NCBI GenBank assembly: GCA_018268835.1
Contig: JAFDVU010000001.1
Span: forward strand, 1-64,000
Direction: 5' to 3'
From: Acidobacteriota bacterium
Lineage (GTDB): Bacteria; Acidobacteriota; Terriglobia; Bryobacterales; Bryobacteraceae
Length of the DNA: 64,000 nt
Part shown: positions 7,999 to 17,648 of the stretch, in pieces
How the letters are laid out: every line of letters starts with the position of its first letter
Numbering within the stretch: the first letter of the stretch is position 1
Position numbers and translations under genes: made by a program
The notes under the pieces: model-generated
What the model was told of the DNA's origin: nothing
Seen by the model: only the letters and a program-made list of their open reading frames with translations
Database searches by the model: none

Positions 7999-9345
7999 CT
8001 ACTCGGGCAGCGGCTGCCCCTTGGTTTCGGGCGCGAACGGCAGCGCCGCCAGCCCGATGAGGAACACCAGGCTCATGGTCACGCCGGCATAGCGCATGGG
8101 CTCGGCGTGGGCGCTGAACACGTCCTTCGTGAGATAGCCCAGCGTGAATGGACCGGCGGCCGCCGCGAACCGGCCCACGTTGTAGCAGAAACTGGTGCCG
8201 GTGCTGCGCAGCCGCGTGGGGAACAGTTCCGCCAGGTAGATCGAATAGCCGCCGAACAGCGAGAGTTGCGCGAAGCCCATAAGCGGGATCATCCAGAAGA
8301 TGTCGCTCAGTTCGCGCAGGTTCCAGAACGTGTACGCGGTCATCAGCATCGCCGCGATGAAGCTGATGGCGAATGCCTTCTTGCGGCCCGTGTAGTGCGT
8401 CAGGTAGGTGAAGGCGTAGACACCGAAGAACGCGCCCAGGTTCTGAAACAGACTGGTCAACCCGATCCACGTGGTCACCTTGCCGTCGAGCGCCTTGCCC
8501 GCGAGTCCCTGAGCGGAGAAGGTCTTCACCAGTACCGGGCGGAACAGGTCGTAGCTGAAGAAGCCGATGCCCCACAGTCCGACTACGCCCGCGAACGCCA
8601 GCAGGAAGCCGACAATCGCGTTGCGTCGCCAGCGCGGGTCGCCCAGCAGTTCGCCGTAAGAACCGAGTTTCTTATTTTCGTGACTCGCCTTGAGCCACTG
8701 CTCCGGCTCCTTCAACTTGGCGAAGACCACAAAGGCCAGCGGCGCCGGCAGCGCGCCGGCCAGGAACTCCCAGCGCCATGCCGCCCATCCGCCCGCCAGC
8801 GCGCCCGCCGATTCCATCTGCCCGATCAGGATACCCGCCATGGCGGCAATCATGTTGCCCACCGCGGAGGTGGCCTGCACGAAGCCCAGCGCGTAGGGGC
8901 GCGCCGTGGCGGGCACCACCTCCGCGACCAGCGCCACGCCCACCGCGAACTGTCCGCCCACACCCAACCCACACAGGAAGCGGTACACGTTGAAATCGAC
9001 GATGCCGGTGGAGAACAGGCTCAGCCCGGTGAATACCGTGTAGGTGAGGATCGTGATGGTCATGGTCTTGACGCGCCCGATGCGGTCGCCCAGGACCCCG
9101 AAGAGAACGCCGCCGGTTGCCCAGCCGATCATGAAGATGGCGGTCGCCCACGCGGCCTGCTGGTCCACCGTGCCGTTGCTCGCGCCGGCGCCGAGCAGTT
9201 CCTTCACCGCCGGCTTGCGCGCCAGGTTGAACAACTGCTGCGCCATCGTATCGAACATCCAGCCCATGCTGGCCACCGCCAGCACAAACCAGTGATAGCC
9301 TGTCAGCTCTCGATACCACTTGGATTTCATCGCGGTCTCAGCCAT
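7999..9345 (-). CDS. MFS transporter
   Basis: A 448-residue inner-membrane protein with twelve predicted helices. It shows the signature loop between helices 2 and 3 (GVLGDRIGRVKTMTITI) and the C-terminal ETKG of sugar/acid-type symporters. It resembles metabolite:H+ or aromatic-acid/sugar porters. The substrate cannot be told from the sequence. The ATG at 9345 lacks a good ribosome-binding site; Met6 at 9330 is an alternative start. The stop is 9 bases from that of the convergent exported protein. Confidence 0.88.
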   Translation of the reverse strand: MAETAMKSKWYRELTGYHWFVLAVASMGWMFDTMAQQLFNLARKPAVKELLGAGASNGTVDQQAAWATAIFMIGWATGGVLFGVLGDRIGRVKTMTITILTYTVFTGLSLFSTGIVDFNVYRFLCGLGVGGQFAVGVALVAEVVPATARPYALGFVQATSAVGNMIAAMAGILIGQMESAGALAGGWAAWRWEFLAGALPAPLAFVVFAKLKEPEQWLKASHENKKLGSYGELLGDPRWRRNAIVGFLLAFAGVVGLWGIGFFSYDLFRPVLVKTFSAQGLAGKALDGKVTTWIGLTSLFQNLGAFFGVYAFTYLTHYTGRKKAFAISFIAAMLMTAYTFWNLRELSDIFWMIPLMGFAQLSLFGGYSIYLAELFPTRLRSTGTSFCYNVGRFAAAAGPFTLGYLTKDVFSAHAEPMRYAGVTMSLVFLIGLAALPFAPETKGQPLPE

Positions 9346-9371
9346 GGAAGAGTCATGGTATCACCGCGAAT

Positions 9372-10580
9372 CTACATCACGGGAGTAACGCGGTCTCCGG
9401 TTTTCAGCGCTATGTCGCCGGGCAGCGCGACCGCGTCGCCGTCGCCCAGGCCTTCCACCAACTGCACCTGCGTGATGCTGGAGACGCCCTTTTTCACCGC
9501 GCGCCGTTCGAGCGTGTCGCCCTTGAGCGCGTAGACGAAGTCGCCCTGCGCATCGTGGCGCAGCGTCTCCTTGGGAATCACCAGCGCGTTGTCCACCACC
9601 GCGGTACGGATCTCCGCGTTGACGTTCGTACCGGGCACCAGCGCGCGTCCGCGATTGGCGATCGAGACCAGCACCTCGCCAACCTGCCGCGAGCCCAGCG
9701 CTTGAATCGACGCCGGCTTGCGCTCCACGCGCCCGTCCCACTGGCGCCCGGGGAGCGCGTCCCACGTGATCGTCACCGGCTGGCCGATTTCCACGCGGCC
9801 GAGTTCGGGCTCGTCCACATACACGCTCACCCGCAGTTCGTCCATGCGGCCGACGTTGGCGATGAGTTCGCCCGTGTCGACGTAGGAGCCCTGGCGCACG
9901 GCGCGGCCATAGATCACGCCGGCCATGGGCGCGCGCACCGTAGCCAGCGCGGCGCGATTGCGCGCCAGCGCCAGCGCGGATTCGGCTTCGGCCACGCGCG
10001 CTCTGGCCGCGGCGATATCGGGCGCCGCCGCCGGCGAGTTTCGCCGCTTCTCGAGCCCGGCGATCTCCAACTGCAATTGCTGCACGCGGTCGCGCGCGGC
10101 ATCCACTTCCTGCCGCGTGGCCGCCTGTTTCTGCTCCAGCCGCTCCAGCGAGGCCAGCGTCTTCCGGGCCAACTCCAGGTCGAGGCGCCCGCGCGAAAGG
10201 CTATTGTCGATCTCGGCCCGCTCGGCGGGCTTGGCGCCGGCTTCCGCCGCGGCGACGCCGGCGCGCGCCTCGGCGACCTTCGCCTCCGCCGATTCGATGT
10301 CCGCCTGAAGCGACGGATCGGAGATCGTCGCGATCGTCTGGCCCTTGGCCACCTCCTGGCCGTCCTGAATCGCGATGCGCGACACCACGCCCGCGGCTTC
10401 CGCGCGAATGGCCTGCCACTCCACCGGCTCCGCCTTGCCGTTGGTGGGCAGCGTGCTTACCAGCGTCTGCCGCTTCACCCGCGTGAAGCTCACGCGCGGC
10501 GGCTCGTTCTTGCGCAGCACTCCCCAGAGGATCACGCCCGCCGCGGCGGCCAGCAGAAATCCCCACACCAGCTTCTTCAC
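9372..10580 (-). CDS. HlyD/RND-type efflux periplasmic adaptor
   Basis: A 402-residue membrane-fusion protein starting at GTG (10578-10580). One N-terminal membrane anchor (about 4-22) is followed by a half-lipoyl segment (about 60-95), a long alpha-hairpin (about 95-200, heptad-rich), the second lipoyl half (TVRAPMAGVIYGRAVRQGSY), a beta-barrel and a membrane-proximal domain. Such adaptors link an inner-membrane pump to an outer-membrane channel. No ABC or RND partner lies beside it: the gene downstream is an MFS transporter, so it may serve the orphan FtsX-type permeases or a pump elsewhere. Confidence 0.9.
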   Translation of the reverse strand: MKKLVWGFLLAAAAGVILWGVLRKNEPPRVSFTRVKRQTLVSTLPTNGKAEPVEWQAIRAEAAGVVSRIAIQDGQEVAKGQTIATISDPSLQADIESAEAKVAEARAGVAAAEAGAKPAERAEIDNSLSRGRLDLELARKTLASLERLEQKQAATRQEVDAARDRVQQLQLEIAGLEKRRNSPAAAPDIAAARARVAEAESALALARNRAALATVRAPMAGVIYGRAVRQGSYVDTGELIANVGRMDELRVSVYVDEPELGRVEIGQPVTITWDALPGRQWDGRVERKPASIQALGSRQVGEVLVSIANRGRALVPGTNVNAEIRTAVVDNALVIPKETLRHDAQGDFVYALKGDTLERRAVKKGVSSITQVQLVEGLGDGDAVALPGDIALKTGDRVTPVM

Positions 10581-10695
10581 AACTTCATCTTAGCGTGCGG
10601 GCGGCAACTGTCCCGTCTCTCACACATCGGAATCCACCCGGCTTGCCCCCCGCGGCCGGCGTGTCTATGATCGTACGGATCGTCAGGAGGACGCC

Positions 10696-12852
10696 ATGCC
10701 CGCCATTCCCATTTCCGACGGCGTTAGTGTCACGGCCAACGCCCAACTCGCGCCCTGGTCCGTGCTCGCCAGGTACGCACAGGACTTGCCCTCTCTGGTC
10801 ACCACCGCCGCGCCCCTCGCGGCGTGGCGAAGCCTCACGCTCTCCGACCCCGCGGTCCGCTCGCTCGATACCGGCCTCTCCGTGCAACGCCCCGTGGCGC
10901 TCGGCGCCTCCGCCGCGTCGCTCACGTTGTGCGGCGACGGCGCTGTGCACTTCGACATCCTGACCGGCGCGATGTTCTCCCCGGATCATTACGGCGACAA
11001 CCTCGCAATCGCGGACGGCGAATGCGCCCTGCGCATCGGCCTCACCGCCAACTCCGGCGCAAGCGCCTCCCTGCCCGCCGGAAGCGCGACCTTCGGGCTG
11101 GACGCTTCGGCCGGGATCGAGATCGCCTCCTACCGCCTCTTCCCCGCGCGAGACCCCGCGCCCACGGTGTTCGACGCACTCAGCCAGTCGCTGGGCGAAC
11201 TGGTGATTCCCTTTCAGCCGGACGACCTGGCGCCAATGCCCGCCGGCGCGGTGGTCACGCTGGGCGGCAGCGGGAGCCTGACGTTCTCCGCCGCCGCGAA
11301 CCTGCTGGCGGTAACCAATCCCCTGGCCACGCTTGCCCTGCCGTCGCCCGCGCCCTCGCTGGCGGTGACGCAAGGCGCGTCGGTCACCACGGGCGCTTCC
11401 TGGAAGATCTCCTGCGAATACCAGTTGCGCGTGCAGAAGCTGGATGCGTTGCGCGTACGCCTGGGCTGGTATCGCCGGCACTCCTCCGATTTCAGCGTGA
11501 CCGCGCAGGCCAACGCGGGCATCACCGCCGGCACCGCGGCGTTCGACCTTTTTCCCGCGGTGATCCGCGCCATTGCTTCCGATGCCAAGGCCGAGGACGC
11601 CGAGTTGCAGCGCGCCGGATTGAGCGCCTCCGCCGCCGGGGAAATCGAAGAGGCCGTGAAGTGCGCCGTCAGCCGCAAGCTGGAAGTCGCGCTCACCGCC
11701 GAGTTCGGCTCGCTCGCCAGCGATGAAGCCGCGTTCCTGTATGAACTCGACCTGACCGCGCTGGACGATGCCGCGCGCGCGGCGGTCAGGCACGCCCTGC
11801 ACGGCGACCTGAGCGGCTTCGCCGTGCCGCGCGCCGGCATCCGCGAAGTGCGCAGCATCCTCACCCGCGCCGCCGAATCGCGCTTCACGTTCCGGGTGAA
11901 CCTGCTCGGCATCTTCAACTACTCCTCGGTCACGCGCCTTGCGCTCGAAGGCAAGGTCACCTGGACGCCCTCCACCGGCGAACTCGTCATCGCGGACCAG
12001 GCCAGCGCGTCGCATATCCAGACCAGCGCGGTCAACTTCGGCGCCGACGAGCACAAACTCCGCGGCGTGATGGCGGATAGCTTTCTGCTCACCGCCGTCT
12101 ACCGCGGAAGCAGGACGGCGCTGGCGCCGCCGGAGTTCAAGAGCACCCATTCCTACTTCCGGCTCGACGACTCCACCAGTCTCCCGGAAATGGAGCGCTA
12201 CCGGATGGCGCTGGCCGCCATCGGGCTCGCGCCGCCGGCGCTACCGGAAGCGACCGATGACTTCGGCCGCACCGCCGTTCACCTCGAGGCCGATTACGAC
12301 GGCGCCGCCACGCTCGCGCTCTTCCTCGACGGCACCGGACAGCCGCACCCGGTCGAAGAGTACGAAGCCGCGGGCCGCGAAGCGCTGCAACTGCTCGTGC
12401 CCGAAAACGCCGGCGACTCGTTCCGCCGCAAGCCGGCCATCGACGACGATCTCTGGAAGCGGATGAAGGGCTTGGGCAACTTCAATTTCAATCAACTGTT
12501 CCCGGCCGCACAGGTAGGCGCGATCAGTTCCGACTATCTCGTCATCCGCTGGTGGGCGGACGCCATGCACGATGCCGCGGTTCTGATCGCGAAGATCCTG
12601 CAACCCGGCGCCGCGAATTCCGACGATCTTCGACAGCAACTCGCCAAACGGCTGCGCAAGGTGGTCGCGGACGCCCACGATCAGTTCGGCGATCCCTGGG
12701 GACTGGTGGCCATGTACCGGGTCGCGCCCATGCAGGCGAGCGCCGGCGGCGCCCTCGCCAGCCCACGCTACGTCTTCAGTGCCCTCCCGCGGCCGGCATC
12801 GCTCCCGGCCAGCCCAGCGGATCGTACTCCCTCTGCACGAACTGCGCCGTGA
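10696..12852 (+). CDS. Large hypothetical protein next to flavoprotein genes
   Basis: A 718-residue protein with a strong AGGAGG site ahead of the ATG. There is no signal peptide or membrane helix, so it is probably cytoplasmic. The first 260 residues are rich in small residues and beta-type. The middle (about 290-400) is helical and charged. The C-terminal part (about 500-690) contains FLDGTGQPHPVEEYEAAGRE and a Trp/Asp-rich helix. The last 23 residues (ALPRPAS to SARTAP) are low-complexity and lie over the end of the convergent GMC oxidoreductase gene, a 77-base overlap, so the natural end may once have been earlier. I do not recognise the family. Its position suggests a link to the flavoenzymes. 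Confidence 0.75.
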   Translation: MPAIPISDGVSVTANAQLAPWSVLARYAQDLPSLVTTAAPLAAWRSLTLSDPAVRSLDTGLSVQRPVALGASAASLTLCGDGAVHFDILTGAMFSPDHYGDNLAIADGECALRIGLTANSGASASLPAGSATFGLDASAGIEIASYRLFPARDPAPTVFDALSQSLGELVIPFQPDDLAPMPAGAVVTLGGSGSLTFSAAANLLAVTNPLATLALPSPAPSLAVTQGASVTTGASWKISCEYQLRVQKLDALRVRLGWYRRHSSDFSVTAQANAGITAGTAAFDLFPAVIRAIASDAKAEDAELQRAGLSASAAGEIEEAVKCAVSRKLEVALTAEFGSLASDEAAFLYELDLTALDDAARAAVRHALHGDLSGFAVPRAGIREVRSILTRAAESRFTFRVNLLGIFNYSSVTRLALEGKVTWTPSTGELVIADQASASHIQTSAVNFGADEHKLRGVMADSFLLTAVYRGSRTALAPPEFKSTHSYFRLDDSTSLPEMERYRMALAAIGLAPPALPEATDDFGRTAVHLEADYDGAATLALFLDGTGQPHPVEEYEAAGREALQLLVPENAGDSFRRKPAIDDDLWKRMKGLGNFNFNQLFPAAQVGAISSDYLVIRWWADAMHDAAVLIAKILQPGAANSDDLRQQLAKRLRKVVADAHDQFGDPWGLVAMYRVAPMQASAGGALASPRYVFSALPRPASLPASPADRTPSARTAP

Positions 12853-15800
12853 AGGCCAGGAACCGCATCCGCGCCTGGAACTGCACCACCGGATCGTCCG
12901 TCCCGGTGACCTGGAACGAAGTGAGAAACTGCGCCAGGCTGCCGATCGCCGCCAGGTTTTCGAACGTGCGGAACTTGAGCACGCCTTTGCCGAGTTCGCG
13001 CGTCTCCTGGGTGAGCGTACAGAACAGGGTCGTGTAGTCCGCCAGCAGTTCTCCGGGATCGTTGGAGTCCTTCTGCATGTACTTGACGCCTTCCAGCGTG
13101 TAGCGCTTACCGTTCGCGGCAACGAACTCGATGTGATAATTCATCTCCGCTTCGCCGGTCGCCGCATCGACCCGCAGGTAGTGGAAGCGGCTCGCCCCGC
13201 CATCGATCGTGAACACCGCCGGACCGCCGCCTTCGAAATCGCCGAACGTGATGGTGCCCAGGATGCCGGCTTCGTGCTGGTAGCCGTCCACGAATTCGTT
13301 GACGTCGGCGATAGTCATGCGCGCGTCGAACTTGCAGTAGAGCTGAATCGCCGGGTCGCCGGCGCCGGTGTGATGGTAGGAGCCTTCCATCTCCTCGTCG
13401 AACGTCATGCCGATGCCGTCGGGCAGTTGCGCGTCCAGGAACGGCCTCAGCAGCGTGCTCTGGGGCATCCCCGCGGTGGCGCGCGTGAGCAGGTAGTACA
13501 TTCCGAACTTGCCGTCCGGCTCGGCGTGGAAGAGGCCCAGGCTCCGCCCGCCGAGCAACGCCGAGACCGGCGCCGGAATCTGCGTCACGTACTTGCCTAC
13601 CATGAGATCGGCGCTCACTTTGCGGATCTCGTCGTGGAACGGAGTGAAGTCGTTCAGTTGGAAATGGTCGGCCAGGAATTTCGGCAGCACCAGTCCCTCG
13701 ATCAGCCCCATCAACTGGTAGCGCGCTTCGAAGCGGCCGTCGGGCTTGTTGGTGAACCCGAGGTACGCGATGCCCGCCGCCTCGTTGGCGTTGGAGATCG
13801 CGTCCATGCGCCATGCACCGTCGAGTTCCGCGGGCGCCGGCGCGGCGCCGGCGTTGAACAGCACCTCGTGATCGTCCACCGTCATCGAATCGAAGCCGTA
13901 AAGCCGCGACATCGCGAAGGTGATCAAGTGCGCTCCGTTCGGGTACTCGCCCAGATACACCCGCCCCACGATCAGGTCGTGATTGATCACCTTCAGCGTG
14001 TCGTAAAAGCCCTGCCACGGCGCATCCAGGTAGCGCAGGAGGATGTACCGGCCCGCCTCCAGCGTGCCCTTATCACCGTGCTTGACCTCGACTTCCTCCA
14101 GGCTGTTGCGCGCGTGTATGTTGCCGTCGGTATCGCTGGTGATCCCGGTGTAGCGGCCGCCTTCCTTCCGGAACTCCTTCTCAAAGCCGGTGAACAGCGC
14201 GCTGGACATGGCGTTGAGCACGTGTCCTTTGGGGAAGAAGCCCTTCCAGCAACGGTCGTTGCGGATGGTGCGCGCGGCCAGGTCGATTGCCGGAGTTCCG
14301 CCGGCGTTCACAAGTTGGTCGATGGGCAGCGTGGGGGAGCGCCTGAACAGCGCTTCCAGTTGGTCTTCGTTGTAGGCGATGGCGTCCAGCGCGGAGAGTC
14401 CCGCCATGCTCACGGCGCGCACCGGCTCGGGATACGGATTCCCCTGGAGCGCCTCGATGCGCCGCGCGGCGAAGCACTCGCTCACCGCGGAGATCGTCAG
14501 GAACGGGTTTACTCCCAGCGCGCTCGGCAGCACCGAGCCGTCCGCCACCGAAAGCCCCGGATGCACGCTGCCGTCGGCCGCGAAGACCCGCCCGAAGCGG
14601 TCCACCGCGCCCTGCCAGTGGTCCTCGCCCATGGGACATCCGCCCAGCGGATGCGCCGTGATGAGATGCCGCAGGTTGAACATGGACCACGTCGGGTTGG
14701 AGATGAAACTGCCGCGCAGGGCGCGCGCGTGCCGCCGGATCTCCTCGTTCATGCGCGTGAAGATCTGCTGCTGCCCCGCCTGGTCCCAGGAGATCCGGAT
14801 GCGCCCGTCGGGTTCGGTGAAGGGCGCTTCGAACAGGATCGTGCCGCGCGCGTCGTCCTGCCCCATCACCAGGTAGAGCATGGAGTGATTCATCGCGCCG
14901 CCGGCATCGTGCCGCCGGCCGGTCAGGTCGAGGTCGCGCGCGATCCGCTCGCGCTGCGCGTCCTCGTTGCCGGTGACCGTGTCCACTCCGCGGAGCAGCC
15001 CGAATGTTGCCTTGGCCGCGTCCACGTAGGCGCGCGGGAAGGAGAAATCCTCGAAGGCGATGCGCTCCGCCTCGGGCAGTCCCGCGCTGTAGCGCAGCAG
15101 TCCGACGATGTTCGGTCCCGGCGCGGGCGAATCCCCCGCCCCCGGATGCTCGCCCGGCAGGTAGCCGAGCACGTCGGTTTCGTAATCGGTGTTGTACGCC
15201 AGGCCGAAGAAATCGCCGTTGCCGTTGAACTTCGTGCCCAGCGCCGGCGCGACGCTCAGGCCGTGCGCTTCGCTGCGCAACAGAATCTCGGTGGTGTTCA
15301 GCGATCCGGCCGAGAGCACCACTTCGCCGGCATCCAGCGTGAAACTGGAGGAATCGCCCAAGCCCTCCACGTGTTTGCCGTGCAGCCGCCATCCGCCGCC
15401 GGCAAGCTTCTCGATCCACTCCACCTTGGCCTGGGTGAGGATAGTCGCACCCGCGTTGCGCGCCATCGGCAGGTAGTTCATGTACACCGTGTTCTTGGCG
15501 CGCACGTTGCACCCGGTGACGCAGTTGCCGCAATCGATGCACGGCTTCTGTTCCACGCCCTGCGCGTTGGGCCCGTCGATCGAGAAGTTCACGGCGATGT
15601 GCAGCGCCTCCACGTCCGTCCCGAGTTCCCGCGCGCGCACCTCGAGCGCCTTCACCTTGGCCAGTTGCGCGGCGCGCGGATGCTGCGCCGGAGCCAGCAC
15701 CTCGCAGGCGCGGTCGTAGAACGGCGTGAGCGCGTCGTAGGTCATCGCCGCCGGCCACCCGAACTGCTCGAAGACCTCGCGATCCGGCCGGATGGCCACG

Positions 15801-16105
15801 TTGGCATTGATCAGCGAGGTTCCGCCCAGCCCGCTGCCCTTGATCACGCTGATGTCGGGGTGGTTGAGCAGTTCGTACAACCCCAGCGGATTGAGGTCGC
15901 TGCGTGTGGCGCCCAGCACGTCCGCGGCGCTCTCCGGAAACGTGCCGGGCTCCCACTCCCTGCCGCGCTCCAGGATGCATACCGAAGGCTTGGGGTTCAG
16001 CTTCGCATTGGCCAGGCGCGCGGCGGTGATCGCGCCTCCGTAGCCGGATCCCACAATCACGAAATCGTAGCGGGGGGCGCGCTTCGCCCACGGTGTGGCT
16101 AACAT
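12776..16105 (-). CDS. GMC-family oxidoreductase with large extra C-terminal region
   Basis: A 1109-residue flavoprotein, about twice the usual GMC length. Residues 14-35 (FVIVGSGYGGAITAARLANA) are the FAD dinucleotide-binding fold. KGSGLGGTSLINANV, a Cys-rich CIDCGNCVTGC cluster (about 189-199), and AHPLGGCPMG with the active-site-region His follow up to about residue 560, as in cholesterol-oxidase-like GMC enzymes. The remaining 530 or so residues are not part of the GMC fold. They contain repeated lipocalin-like beta segments (for example ELDGAWRMDAIS and EMNYHIEFVAANG). It probably oxidises a large hydrophobic alcohol, with the extra region binding substrate; that role is inference. AAAGGAG precedes the start. 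The FAD-linked oxidase gene ends 12 bases upstream. Confidence 0.88.
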   Translation of the reverse strand: MLATPWAKRAPRYDFVIVGSGYGGAITAARLANAKLNPKPSVCILERGREWEPGTFPESAADVLGATRSDLNPLGLYELLNHPDISVIKGSGLGGTSLINANVAIRPDREVFEQFGWPAAMTYDALTPFYDRACEVLAPAQHPRAAQLAKVKALEVRARELGTDVEALHIAVNFSIDGPNAQGVEQKPCIDCGNCVTGCNVRAKNTVYMNYLPMARNAGATILTQAKVEWIEKLAGGGWRLHGKHVEGLGDSSSFTLDAGEVVLSAGSLNTTEILLRSEAHGLSVAPALGTKFNGNGDFFGLAYNTDYETDVLGYLPGEHPGAGDSPAPGPNIVGLLRYSAGLPEAERIAFEDFSFPRAYVDAAKATFGLLRGVDTVTGNEDAQRERIARDLDLTGRRHDAGGAMNHSMLYLVMGQDDARGTILFEAPFTEPDGRIRISWDQAGQQQIFTRMNEEIRRHARALRGSFISNPTWSMFNLRHLITAHPLGGCPMGEDHWQGAVDRFGRVFAADGSVHPGLSVADGSVLPSALGVNPFLTISAVSECFAARRIEALQGNPYPEPVRAVSMAGLSALDAIAYNEDQLEALFRRSPTLPIDQLVNAGGTPAIDLAARTIRNDRCWKGFFPKGHVLNAMSSALFTGFEKEFRKEGGRYTGITSDTDGNIHARNSLEEVEVKHGDKGTLEAGRYILLRYLDAPWQGFYDTLKVINHDLIVGRVYLGEYPNGAHLITFAMSRLYGFDSMTVDDHEVLFNAGAAPAPAELDGAWRMDAISNANEAAGIAYLGFTNKPDGRFEARYQLMGLIEGLVLPKFLADHFQLNDFTPFHDEIRKVSADLMVGKYVTQIPAPVSALLGGRSLGLFHAEPDGKFGMYYLLTRATAGMPQSTLLRPFLDAQLPDGIGMTFDEEMEGSYHHTGAGDPAIQLYCKFDARMTIADVNEFVDGYQHEAGILGTITFGDFEGGGPAVFTIDGGASRFHYLRVDAATGEAEMNYHIEFVAANGKRYTLEGVKYMQKDSNDPGELLADYTTLFCTLTQETRELGKGVLKFRTFENLAAIGSLAQFLTSFQVTGTDDPVVQFQARMRFLAFTAQFVQREYDPLGWPGAMPAAGGH

Positions 16106-16117
16106 GGCTTTCTCCTT

Positions 16118-17473
16118 TCACTCACCCAGCAGGTCGCGGAAGTAGGGGTTCAAGAGACGGTTTCCGGGGTCGAAGTCGCGGCGTGCCGCGGCAAACGCGC
16201 GCCAGCGGTCGCCGAACGCCTTCTCCACGTGCGCGCGTGTCAACCCCGGGGTTTGATTGAGCAGCGGGATGGCGCCCCGGTCGCTCGAGAATTGGTTGTA
16301 GGCATCGAGGAACTGCTCCCATCCCGGGTTGGCGGTGGAAACCGGATCGATCGTGATGGCGTTGCCGTTCCAGGTATAGGAGAGCAGCGATTGCTGGTCT
16401 TTCAGCACCCGGTAGCCCACGAAGAGCATGTTGACGCGGTAGCCGTGTCTGGCGTCATAATCGCGCGCGAAATCGCAGAGCGCGGTCAGCGAGGCGCCGA
16501 AGCTCTCTTCGGGAAACGCCCAGAAGCTGAACGTGTATTTACTCGCGCCCGCCACAGTGGGGTAGCGGATGATCTGGTCGCCGGCTACCGTGAAATCGCT
16601 GCGCACCAGGTTCTCCAGCTTGAACCGCCACAGCGCGCAGAAGCCGTCGATAATCTTGTAGCCCAGTTCCCGCGAGGGCACATCCTCCGTGACCCGTGCG
16701 CAGAACGCCGGACCGGCGGTACCCCACATGTAGTTGCGCAGCGGCCACGCCACGCGGTCCGGTTCGCCCGTGGCCTCCAGGTTGTAATGGCGAAACTCCA
16801 CCGTCACCAGATTCTCGAAGGGGAACAGGTAGTACATGATGGATTCGCCCGAACCCAGCAGTTCGGGCAGCTTCGCCACAAAATCGGGGATGGAGTAAGT
16901 CTCGTGCCGCACCGCCAGGGGCTGCATCGGGCGGATCTTGAACGTCACTTCCGTGACGATGCCGAACGTGCCGTAGGACGAGCGCGCCTCACGCATCTCC
17001 TCCGCGCGCGCGTCGGAGAACTCGCGCACGCTGCCGTCCGCCATCGCCATCTTCATGCCGGTGATGTAGCTGCCCACCTGCCCGTATTCTCCGGGCATGG
17101 AGGCGTCCTTGGTGCCGCAGCACGCCGCGCTGCCCGCCGATAGGTTGCCGATCTCCGTGTTGATGTAGAACTGCATCCCGCTCTTCTCGAGTTCCTTGGC
17201 GATGTCGATGTAAATGGCGCCGGCTTCCACCGTCACCGTGTCCTTGCCCAGCGACAGGATGCGGTTCATCTTCGACATCCGGACCAGCGTGCCGCCGTCG
17301 GCCGCGCCGCACGCCGCGGTCGAATGAAAACTGCCGATGGCGCGCACCGGTGACGGGTACTTGGCCGGATCGCGCAGAATCGCGATCACATCGTCCGCGG
17401 AAGCGGCCTCCACCACCACCGCCGGATGCGAGGCCAGGTCGCCGAACCAGTTCGTCACCGTGGTTTCACCCAT
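16118..17473 (-). CDS. FAD-linked oxidase of the aldonolactone-oxidase type
   Basis: A 451-residue protein with an N-terminal PCMH-type FAD domain. The segment PVRAIGSFHSTAACG has the GSxHS pattern in which the His is covalently joined to FAD in alditol and aldonolactone oxidases. VTVEAGAIYIDIAKEL and ASYGTFGIVTEVTFKI-like segments follow. The C-terminal half matches the substrate and cap region of this family, ending FDPGNRLLNPYFRDLLG. It would oxidise a sugar-derived or other polyol/lactone substrate with oxygen or another acceptor. GGAGGGA lies before the start. It is the first gene of a pair with the GMC oxidoreductase, suggesting successive oxidations of one compound. Confidence 0.85.
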   Translation of the reverse strand: MGETTVTNWFGDLASHPAVVVEAASADDVIAILRDPAKYPSPVRAIGSFHSTAACGAADGGTLVRMSKMNRILSLGKDTVTVEAGAIYIDIAKELEKSGMQFYINTEIGNLSAGSAACCGTKDASMPGEYGQVGSYITGMKMAMADGSVREFSDARAEEMREARSSYGTFGIVTEVTFKIRPMQPLAVRHETYSIPDFVAKLPELLGSGESIMYYLFPFENLVTVEFRHYNLEATGEPDRVAWPLRNYMWGTAGPAFCARVTEDVPSRELGYKIIDGFCALWRFKLENLVRSDFTVAGDQIIRYPTVAGASKYTFSFWAFPEESFGASLTALCDFARDYDARHGYRVNMLFVGYRVLKDQQSLLSYTWNGNAITIDPVSTANPGWEQFLDAYNQFSSDRGAIPLLNQTPGLTRAHVEKAFGDRWRAFAAARRDFDPGNRLLNPYFRDLLGE

Positions 17474-17648
17474 GCTGTTCCCTCCGTTGTGGGGTAATTC
17501 TACCCGCGGCTGCCGTCCGGACCAACGGATATTTCCCCGAAACTGTACGCGGCTGTACGGATCGAGCCTTCCGCACCCCGGCGGAAAACGACGTCTCGCG
17601 CGAACGGCACTCGGCTTGCTAACCTGCGTATAGGAAGATACGGAACGG

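Noticed and set aside
8107-9534. 475-residue plus-strand frame over the MFS gene
   Set aside because: Its sequence is repetitive charged residues typical of an antisense shadow, and the MFS frame has membrane helices and family motifs.
12779-16102. 1107-residue plus-strand open frame opposite the GMC oxidoreductase
   Set aside because: Its composition is His/Arg/Val-rich with no domain, and the minus-strand frame has full GMC motifs. It is a shadow caused by high GC.
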